NCBI RefSeq assembly: GCF_016803135.1
Contig: NZ_JAEVFE010000001.1
Coordinates: forward strand, 620,001-684,000
From: Altererythrobacter sp. C41
GTDB lineage: Bacteria > Pseudomonadota > Alphaproteobacteria > Sphingomonadales > Sphingomonadaceae
Length of the DNA stretch: 64,000 nt
Reading direction: 5' to 3'
The position numbers were made by a program, and so were the translations under genes. Below are positions 57,854-64,000 of the stretch, one piece after another; position 1 is the stretch's first letter; every line of letters begins with the position of its first letter. The notes beneath the pieces were generated by a model that had not been told where the DNA came from, made no database searches, and saw only the letters and a program-made list of their open reading frames with translations.

Positions 57854-60571
57854 ATGGCAACGCGCATGCTTATCGATGCGCGCCACCCGGAAGAAACGCG
57901 GGTGGCGGTGCTCAAAGGCAACCGGATTGAAGAGTTTGATTTCGAATCTGCCGAACACAAGCAGATCAAAGGCAATATCTACCTCGCCAAGGTCACCCGG
58001 GTAGAGCCCAGTCTTCAGGCGGCCTTCGTCGACTTCGGAGGCAACCGGCACGGGTTCCTCGCGTTCGGCGAGATCCATCCGGATTATTATCAGATCCCCA
58101 AGGAGGATCGCGAGCAGCTCCTCGCCGAAGAGGCCGAAGCAGCCGAGGAAGAGGCACGCCTGCGCGCCGAAGAGGAAGACCGCGGCGAAATCCCGGGCGA
58201 CGAATACGACGCCGACGACGAGACCGGCGAATCGCTGGTCGAGGAGTTCGCCGAGGACGGGGTCGAGGAAATCGACACCTCCGAGAAGGGCGATGTTTCC
58301 ACCATCGAGGAAGGCCAGGTCGAGAACGGCGAGGATGACGACGACGGCGACGAAGAAAACGGCGAAGACGCCGGGGATTCGCGCCGTGGCCGCCGCGGCC
58401 GCGCACGCCGTCAGGGCAAGGGCCGCGCCCGCACGAAGGAAGTCGACGAGGTTCGCGCCCGCCGCCAGGCGCTGCGCCGTCGCTACAAGATCCAGGACGT
58501 CATCCAGCGCCGCCAGGTGCTCCTGGTCCAGGTCGTCAAGGAAGAGCGCGGCAACAAGGGCGCGGCGCTGACCACCTACCTCAGCCTTGCCGGGCGCTAC
58601 ACGGTGCTGATGCCGAACAGCAGCCACGGCGGCGGCATCTCGCGCAAGATCTCCAGCGCGAGCGACCGCAAGCGGCTGAAGCAGATCGTCGGCGACCTGA
58701 GCTTGCCGAAGTCGATGGGTCTGATCGTGCGCACCGCGGGCCTCCAGCGCACCAAGACCGAGATCAAGCGCGACTTCGACTATCTCGCCCGCCTGTGGGA
58801 CGAGATTCGCGAGAAGACGCTGGCCTCCGCCGCACCGACGCTGATCCACTCCGACAGCGACCTGATCAAGCGCGCGATCCGCGACATCTACAACCGCGAG
58901 ATCGAGGAAGTCGTGGTCGAGGGCGAAGCGGGCTACCGTTCGGCCAAGGAATTCATGAAGCTGCTGATGCCCAGCCATGCGCGGCGGGTGAAGGCCTATT
59001 CCGATCCCGTGCCGCTGTTCCAGCGATACGGCGCGGAAGACCAGCTTCGCGCGATGTACGACCCCGTCGTGCAGCTCAAATCGGGCGGCTATCTGGTCAT
59101 CAACCCGACCGAGGCGCTGGTCTCGATCGACATCAACTCGGGCCGTTCGACCAAGGAACACGGGATCGAGCAGACCGCGCTCGCGACCAATCTCGAGGCG
59201 GCGAAGGAAATCGCCCGCCAGCTTCGCCTGCGCGACATGGCCGGCCTGGTGGTGATCGACTTCATCGACATGGAGTACAGCTCCAACATCCGTAAGGTCG
59301 AGCGCGCGATGAAGGACGCGCTGAAGAACGACCGTGCGCGCATCCAGGTCGGCCGCATCTCGGGCTTCGGCCTGATGGAGATGAGCCGCCAGCGTCTGCG
59401 CACCGGCGTGCTCGAAGCGACCACCCGCGAATGCCCGCATTGCGACGGCACCGGCCTCGTCCGCACGGCATCGAGCGCAGGCCTGTCGGCGCTGCGCCTG
59501 ATCGAGGACGAAGCGGCCAAGGGCAAGGGCACCGTGATCCGGCTCGCTGCGAGCACCGAAGCGGCGATCTACCTGCTCAACGCCAAGCGCGACGATCTGG
59601 TCGAGATCGAGCAGCGCTACGGCGTCAATGTCGAGGTCGTTCCGGAGGGTGAGGAAGAAGGCGCGAAGATGAGCGTCTCCAGCGCCGGCCCGCGCCCGAC
59701 CCAGGCGCCGAAGTTCGAGCCGATCGTGGACGACGAAGAGGATGATCTCGACGTCGAAGCCGAGAGCGACGACGAGGAATACGAGACTCGCGACGAGGAC
59801 GAAGGCGACTCCTCACGGAAGCGCAAGCGCCGCCGCCGCGGTGGACGCGGCCGCAACAAGAATCGGGGCGACGATCACGGCAACGGCGACGGCGACGGTG
59901 AGACGTCCGAAGACGGCGAGCATCGCGACGACACCCCTGCCCGCGACGAGCGCGATGGCGAGGACGAGGAAGGAAAGCCGAAGAAGCGTCGCCGGCGGGG
60001 CGGGCGGCGCCGGCGCGGTAAGGGCGGCGAAGCCGGCGACGAGACGGGCGGCGAGGTGAAGCCGCTCGAGGATCTGGCCGAACAGGTCGCCGAGGACATG
60101 GCTGTCGTGGCGGGCCCTGAGGATTCGCCGGAGACGGCCGAAGCAGCTGCCGAGGAAACACCTAAGCCGAAGCGGCGCACGCGCCGCAAGAAGGCAGAGG
60201 AACCAGCGGCCGAAGCCGAAGTCGCCGAGACCGCCGCGACCGAAGAAGCCTCAGCGGCCGAACCAGCGACGGAGGCGGAAGAAGCACCGAAGCCGAAGCG
60301 GCGCACGCGCCGCAAGAAGGCAGAGGATGCTCCTGCGGAAAACGCCGCGGCCCCTGCATCGGAACCGGCCGCGGAAGCGGAAGCGCCGGCCGAGAAGCCC
60401 AAGCGTACGCGGCGCAAGAAGAAGGAAGAACCGGCGGTTCAGGAAACCGCCCCGGCCGAGGAACTCTCATCGACAGAGGCCGCCGAACCGGCTCCGGCGA
60501 ACGACGCGGGCGATACCGCAGCCGCAGCGCCTCAGCGGCGCGGCTGGTGGCAGCGCACCTTCGGCGAGTAA
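57854..60571 (+). CDS. rne: Ribonuclease E
   Basis: 905-aa endonuclease at the heart of the degradosome. The S1 RNA-binding domain starts at about residue 36 and is split by a large insertion (about 88-200), first Asp/Glu-rich then Arg-rich, a form typical of alphaproteobacterial RNase E. The catalytic region includes LVSIDINSG and LVVIDFIDMEY with the Mg2+-binding Asp residues. The Zn-link cysteines are Cys527 and Cys530 (CPHC). From about 620 the tail is low complexity, alternating acidic stretches with Arg/Lys modules of the KPKRRTRRKKAE type, likely RNA- and partner-binding. GGAGAA precedes the ATG. Confidence 0.95.
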   Translation: MATRMLIDARHPEETRVAVLKGNRIEEFDFESAEHKQIKGNIYLAKVTRVEPSLQAAFVDFGGNRHGFLAFGEIHPDYYQIPKEDREQLLAEEAEAAEEEARLRAEEEDRGEIPGDEYDADDETGESLVEEFAEDGVEEIDTSEKGDVSTIEEGQVENGEDDDDGDEENGEDAGDSRRGRRGRARRQGKGRARTKEVDEVRARRQALRRRYKIQDVIQRRQVLLVQVVKEERGNKGAALTTYLSLAGRYTVLMPNSSHGGGISRKISSASDRKRLKQIVGDLSLPKSMGLIVRTAGLQRTKTEIKRDFDYLARLWDEIREKTLASAAPTLIHSDSDLIKRAIRDIYNREIEEVVVEGEAGYRSAKEFMKLLMPSHARRVKAYSDPVPLFQRYGAEDQLRAMYDPVVQLKSGGYLVINPTEALVSIDINSGRSTKEHGIEQTALATNLEAAKEIARQLRLRDMAGLVVIDFIDMEYSSNIRKVERAMKDALKNDRARIQVGRISGFGLMEMSRQRLRTGVLEATTRECPHCDGTGLVRTASSAGLSALRLIEDEAAKGKGTVIRLAASTEAAIYLLNAKRDDLVEIEQRYGVNVEVVPEGEEEGAKMSVSSAGPRPTQAPKFEPIVDDEEDDLDVEAESDDEEYETRDEDEGDSSRKRKRRRRGGRGRNKNRGDDHGNGDGDGETSEDGEHRDDTPARDERDGEDEEGKPKKRRRRGGRRRRGKGGEAGDETGGEVKPLEDLAEQVAEDMAVVAGPEDSPETAEAAAEETPKPKRRTRRKKAEEPAAEAEVAETAATEEASAAEPATEAEEAPKPKRRTRRKKAEDAPAENAAAPASEPAAEAEAPAEKPKRTRRKKKEEPAVQETAPAEELSSTEAAEPAPANDAGDTAAAAPQRRGWWQRTFGE

Positions 60572-60577
60572 TGCCGA

Positions 60578-60620
60578 CAAGTCATGGCGAGGCGGCCTTC
60601 GGGCACCTCGCCATGACTTG
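60578..60620 (+). terminator. Perfect 15-bp hairpin after rne
   Basis: CAAGTCATGGCGAGG (60578-60592) and CCTCGCCATGACTTG (60606-60620) are exact inverted repeats with a 13-nt loop, starting 7 nt after the rne stop. There is no T run, so it may block 3' exonucleases or give Rho-assisted termination. Confidence 0.65.
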
Positions 60621-60641
60621 CCGCACGGCAGATCTCTGCAG

Positions 60642-61271
60642 TCAGACCTTCACGCCCACGCCCCACTCCGTCCACACGAGCGGGCGCGGCATTCCCGGCA
60701 GATAACGCGCGCCGAGCGGTTCGACCGCGAAGCCGCCTGCAACGACCGCCGAAGTGATCGGGCGGGTCAGATGACAGCCGCCCATGACCGGCTTCCACCA
60801 CGGTTCGATCCGGTCCTGCCATCGCGCGACCTCAGGTTCCGGTGCGCGCCCGTGCTCCAGAAACAGCAGCCGTCCACCCGGCCTGAGGATGCGGCGCATC
60901 TCGCGCACGACCTGCGCCTGATCGGCGACCGAACACATTGTGTAAGTGCACACTGCGGTATCGAAGCTGTCGTCGGGAAAAGGGATCGCTTCCCCCACGC
61001 CCTGGCGAATGTCGGCCCGCCAGCCCTTCCGCGTGGCTTCTGCCCGTGCATAATCGAGCAGCTTGCCGCCGGGATCGATCCCGGCATAGCGCGTGATGGC
61101 TGCCGGGTTGTAGAGCCGCTGGTTGATCCCGCCGCCGCAGCCGAGCTCGAACACTTCGCCGCGCGCCATCGGCACGACCTTCTCGCGCAGTTCCATGATC
61201 GGCTTCGCCCCGCACGCGAACTTGATCAGTCGGGGAGCGCCGTGTCTGTCCCAGAAGTCGCTGAGCGCCAT
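60642..61271 (-). CDS. Class I SAM-dependent methyltransferase
   Basis: 209-aa methyltransferase resembling the METTL7/UbiE-like group. The SAM motif is VFELGCGGGINQ (about 40-51), followed by GIDPGGKLLDYA, then PDDSFDTAVCTYTMCSV and LRPGGRLLFLEHGRA. AGGGG precedes the ATG at 61271; a longer frame to 61361 is not supported. Substrate unknown. It is convergent with rne, with the rne hairpin between. Confidence 0.85.
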   Translation of the reverse strand: MALSDFWDRHGAPRLIKFACGAKPIMELREKVVPMARGEVFELGCGGGINQRLYNPAAITRYAGIDPGGKLLDYARAEATRKGWRADIRQGVGEAIPFPDDSFDTAVCTYTMCSVADQAQVVREMRRILRPGGRLLFLEHGRAPEPEVARWQDRIEPWWKPVMGGCHLTRPITSAVVAGGFAVEPLGARYLPGMPRPLVWTEWGVGVKV

Positions 61272-61370
61272 CGTATTCCCCTGGGCGTGCCGCTGTGACC
61301 TTCGCAGCATAGGAGTTCCCGATGTGATTGTCATGGTGACGGCTCCGACGGCCGTCTGCAAAGATGGGCG

Positions 61371-62141
61371 CTAGCCAAACTGCCGCGCGTCGTCTCCGAT
61401 GAGCCTGCGCACGTCCTCCAGATCGCGCGCGGTGTCGACGTCCACTGCGGCCAGTCCATTACTGGCGGGGACCAGAGCGGCCCTTACGCCGATGCCCTCC
61501 CCCAGCCGCGCGAGCCCTCTGGCGAGCGTCAGCCGGCCCAGTGCGTAGGACAGGAGCAGCCCGAACCCCAGCCGCGCAACGATCTTCCACGGGCGCTTGC
61601 GGTCCGCCTCGACCCGCGTCCATTCCTCGACCGCCGCGCGCGCCGCGGGGGTTCGCAGGAGGAACAGGTTGCAGCCCGACCAGTGCCCGTCCGCGAAGCG
61701 CAGATAGGTCCGCCGGCTGCCCGGCATCGCAGCCTCGATCCGCGCGCGTTCGGCCATCATCACCGCGAGATCGCATTCGGCCGGCGCGCCCTCGATCAGT
61801 TCGGCGACCCATTCCGGGCGCAGCAGGGCGTGATCGGCGGTCGTCACGAGCAGCGGGGTGCCACTCGTGTCCAGTGTGCGCAGCACGCTTCCGCTCGGCC
61901 CCGCCGCGGGCAGGACGATCTCTGCACCCAACGTCCGCGCAATATCCTCCACCGGCCCCGGCTCGCAGCAGACGAAGATTTTCCCGCATCCCGCATCACG
62001 CAGCGCGCCGACGACGCGGGTAAGGAGCGGTGCCCCCCCTATCTCTATCAGGGCCTTGTGCGGCACGCCGGCTTCCAGCGCGAGCGGGTCACCTCCCGGG
62101 CGGGAGCCGGCCAGCACAAGCGCGTTCGTCGCGGCGGTCAC
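61371..62141 (-). CDS. Nucleotidyltransferase-like (MobA-type NTP transferase domain)
   Basis: 256-aa GT-A-fold protein. ALVLAGSRPGGDPLALEAGV at the N-terminus (LAG plus a loop for NTP binding) and VTTADHALLRPEW (metal-binding DxD-like) fit the MobA-like NTP transferase family; a short hydrophobic patch appears near residue 200. The start codon is GTG, overlapping the flippase stop by 4 nt (GTGA). Probably part of a surface-polysaccharide or lipid-linked sugar locus with its neighbours. The exact nucleotide-sugar product is unknown. Confidence 0.75.
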   Translation of the reverse strand: MTAATNALVLAGSRPGGDPLALEAGVPHKALIEIGGAPLLTRVVGALRDAGCGKIFVCCEPGPVEDIARTLGAEIVLPAAGPSGSVLRTLDTSGTPLLVTTADHALLRPEWVAELIEGAPAECDLAVMMAERARIEAAMPGSRRTYLRFADGHWSGCNLFLLRTPAARAAVEEWTRVEADRKRPWKIVARLGFGLLLSYALGRLTLARGLARLGEGIGVRAALVPASNGLAAVDVDTARDLEDVRRLIGDDARQFG

Positions 62142-63451
62142 GCAGTCCGGTCCCGCCGGAGAACGATGAACACCGCAATGCTCATCGCGAGGTAGCTGCA
62201 GGCCATGCCCAGCGCGACCGCCCAGCCGATACCGACAGGGCCGAAGCCGGCGAATGCGACGATGCTGGCGATCAGCGCCACCGCGGCAAGGCTGCGCGCG
62301 ATCAGCGGATAGGAGGGATGGCCGGTGGAATGGAGCACAGGTTCATACGATGCGCTCGCGAGGTCGAAAGCCGCGCCGATCGCGAGCGGTATCAGCACCA
62401 CGCCGCCGCGCGCGAAGCCCTCGCCCCCGATCAGGCCGAGCAGATCCTCGCCGAACGCAAGCGCCGCAAGCGTCACGGTCACCCCGCCAATGCCCGCGAT
62501 GACCGTCACTTGCGTCACCAGCCGCCGGAAATCGCCGATGTCGGAGGCCATGCGGGCATGAGCGAATTCCGGATAGATCGCCCGGCTGAGAAGCTGCGAC
62601 AGCTTGCCGAAGCCCTGTGCAAGCTGGTCCGCCAGGCGATAGACACCCGCCGCGCTGGTGCCGAGGAAATAGCCGACCGCGAGCAGCGGCCCCTGCTTGT
62701 AGAGCGCATCCAGCGTCGAGCTCACGTAAGTGATTCCGAAAAACCTTCCGACCCCCGGATTCTCGCGCATCGCCTGACCGAGCGTGCCGAGATGCTCCTT
62801 GCGCATAGCTTGCGGCGCGAGCCGCCAGGCCGCGATCCAGTAGGCTGCGGCGGAGATCAGTTCGATCGCCGCCCAGGCGGCCAGGAAGCGCCCGACGTTG
62901 GCGCCCGCGAACATGATAGCGAACGCGGCCAGCAGGCGCCCTGTCGGGACGATGGCTTCGACATAAGTGGCGACATCGTATCGGCCGAGCACGCGCACGA
63001 TGCCGATCGGCGTCGTGACACGCGCCCACAGGAGGGCGCAGTTGAAAGCGAACGCCATCGTCACGTAGCGCTCGTTGAGTTCGAGCAGCTCCGCGAACCC
63101 GAAATAGATCACGTAGGCGACCAGGCAGCCGAGCAGAGCCCCGCCCGCGTCGATCGCGCCGCAGAACCATGCGAGCCGGCCGAAGCGCTGCCAGTTCTGC
63201 TCGTGCACCGCCTGCGCGCCGAAGCGCACCATGGTCTGCCAGGTCTGGAAGCCCGCGACCGCCACCAGCGCCTGACCAGTACCGAAAATCAGCGAAAAGT
63301 GGCCGAAATCCTTGATTCCGAGTGAGCGTGACAGCACCGCGAGATAGACGATGCTGCACACGGCACCGAAGCCCTTGCCCCCCAAGAGCCACGCCAGGTT
63401 GCCCAGGATGGTCGACAGGCCCGTGCGTGAAGTGGGAGCGCGCGACGGCAT
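62138..63451 (-). CDS. Polysaccharide flippase (Wzx/MATE-like, MVF superfamily)
   Basis: 437-aa membrane protein with about twelve helices and the N-terminal GNLAWLLGGKGFGAVCSIVY typical of the oligosaccharide flippase/polysaccharide biosynthesis family. It would move lipid-linked oligosaccharides across the inner membrane. It overlaps the nucleotidyltransferase gene and is divergent from the GT-B-like gene at 63549. Together these suggest the edge of a capsule, exopolysaccharide or O-antigen locus that continues beyond the window. Confidence 0.85.
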   Translation of the reverse strand: MPSRAPTSRTGLSTILGNLAWLLGGKGFGAVCSIVYLAVLSRSLGIKDFGHFSLIFGTGQALVAVAGFQTWQTMVRFGAQAVHEQNWQRFGRLAWFCGAIDAGGALLGCLVAYVIYFGFAELLELNERYVTMAFAFNCALLWARVTTPIGIVRVLGRYDVATYVEAIVPTGRLLAAFAIMFAGANVGRFLAAWAAIELISAAAYWIAAWRLAPQAMRKEHLGTLGQAMRENPGVGRFFGITYVSSTLDALYKQGPLLAVGYFLGTSAAGVYRLADQLAQGFGKLSQLLSRAIYPEFAHARMASDIGDFRRLVTQVTVIAGIGGVTVTLAALAFGEDLLGLIGGEGFARGGVVLIPLAIGAAFDLASASYEPVLHSTGHPSYPLIARSLAAVALIASIVAFAGFGPVGIGWAVALGMACSYLAMSIAVFIVLRRDRTA

Positions 63452-63548
63452 GGCCGCGCTCTGGACGAGCTTGCTGGGGCGGTCAATGCCCCAGGCCGAG
63501 CGACATCGTCATGGCGCCGCGGCGGACTTTACGCTAGCGGCACGCCGG

Positions 63549-64000
63549 ATGGCGCGTATCTGCTTCCTCTTCAACCACGACCAGCTCCACCAGCTCGCGC
63601 ATAGCCTGCCGATTGCGCTGGAACTGGCGGCGAGCGGGCAGCATGAGGTCGTGCTGGCGACCGGCAGCGAACGACTGGAGCAGCGCGTCCGCGAACTGGC
63701 GGGAACCGCGCTCGAGCGGATGAGCCTCGTCCGGCTCGACCTCCGCGACGGCATCTCGCGTTTCGCGGCGGGCGTGCTGGAGCGGGTTGTGCCGGCGCGC
63801 AAGATCCTGCTTTACCGCGACAATCTCGATTTCTTCCGCGGGTTCGACGCGCTGGTGGTGTCCGAAAAGACCTCGCTCCTGCTCAAGACTCGCTACGGCC
63901 TCGATGGACTGAAGATCATTCATACCCGGCACGGCGCCGGAGACCGCGCGATCGGCTTCGGCAAGGAAAGCGCCCGGTTCGATCTCGTGCTGGTGTCCGG
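63549..64000 (+). CDS. Putative GT-B glycosyltransferase or glycerophosphotransferase-like protein, 3' truncated by window end
   Basis: An uninterrupted frame of 150 codons starting ATG at 63549 and open to the last base. The start MARICFLFNHDQLHQLAHSL and the ARTGS/VVLATGSERLEQRV-like second strand suggest a Rossmann-type N-terminal domain, and TRHGAGDRAIGFG (about residues 125-137) resembles the CDP-glycerol glycerophosphotransferase/GT-B type. No upstream in-frame start exists. Divergent from the flippase gene. The C-terminal part is missing. Confidence 0.7.
   Translation, partial: MARICFLFNHDQLHQLAHSLPIALELAASGQHEVVLATGSERLEQRVRELAGTALERMSLVRLDLRDGISRFAAGVLERVVPARKILLYRDNLDFFRGFDALVVSEKTSLLLKTRYGLDGLKIIHTRHGAGDRAIGFGKESARFDLVLVS

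Noticed and set aside
57524-59440. Long minus-strand frame across the rne leader and 5' half
   Set aside because: Opposite a clear rne gene and of biased composition.

Overview
The window reads as a chromosomal segment of a GC-rich alphaproteobacterium, most likely order Sphingomonadales and probably Erythrobacteraceae (inference from gene content; no 16S rRNA is present). Supporting signs are a class I lysyl-tRNA synthetase, a GTTC-N7-GTTC LexA box of the alphaproteobacterial type, an RNase E whose S1 domain carries a long acidic/basic insertion, an LolD plus single LolC/E-type permease, an RcnB-like Arg-rich secreted protein, and many short dispersed inverted repeats. Nothing indicates a plasmid or prophage: there are no transposases, integrases, tRNA or rRNA genes, or CRISPR arrays. 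About 60 protein genes fill the 64 kb densely, with frequent 1-8 nt start/stop overlaps.

Layout. 0-6 kb: a lytic transglycosylase, an SOS-box-controlled radical SAM protein, small membrane and DUF1330 proteins, and an acyl-CoA ligase. 6-13 kb (minus): lolC/E-lolD-small protein-gpx-dnaE. 13-15.7 kb (plus): purF-SDR-PilZ. 15.8-21 kb: cfa plus a serine-hydrolase lipoprotein, a PAP2 phosphatase and a membrane-bound hydrolase-like protein. 20.7-24 kb: korA-korB (2-oxoacid:ferredoxin oxidoreductase). 24-31 kb: esterase, rppH, TPR protein, rsmB, guaB, M28 peptidase lipoprotein and 3-hydroxybutyrate dehydrogenase. 31-40 kb: a run of metalloproteases, including an M56/BlaI sensor pair, alongside an FMN-dependent hydroxyacid dehydrogenase, a secreted cyclophilin and a truncated hemoglobin. 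40-43 kb: sdhC-sdhD-sdhA with a DJ-1/PfpI gene behind. 43-50 kb: SDR, prmA, DUF2459, RcnB-like protein, cytochrome b561, 2OG-Fe(II) oxygenase and lysyl-tRNA synthetase. 51-57 kb: DinG-type helicase-sixA, then soxR divergent from a VOC gene across a SoxR box, ubiA and an amidase. 57-60.6 kb: rne with a 439-nt leader. 60.6-64 kb: methyltransferase, then what looks like the edge of a surface-polysaccharide locus (nucleotidyltransferase, flippase, GT-B-like protein running off the end).

Functional themes. Core functions are replication (dnaE), purine synthesis (purF, guaB), RNA processing and modification (rne, rppH, rsmB, prmA), respiration (sdhCDA, ubiA) and lipoprotein export (lol). Regulated stress or sensing modules are the LexA box (2102-2116), the SoxR box (55049-55066) and the BlaI-M56 pair with a dyad at 34743-34779. 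The M56 protein carries an unusual non-penicillin-binding C-terminal region.

No wholly new system is obvious. The items most worth a second look are the M56/BlaI sensor without a beta-lactam-binding domain, the LexA box on the radical SAM gene, the repeat that supplies the stop codons of two convergent genes, the SoxR-VOC pair and the dispersed GTCATCCC inverted-repeat family. Function calls come from recognised motifs and remembered families; no database search was run.
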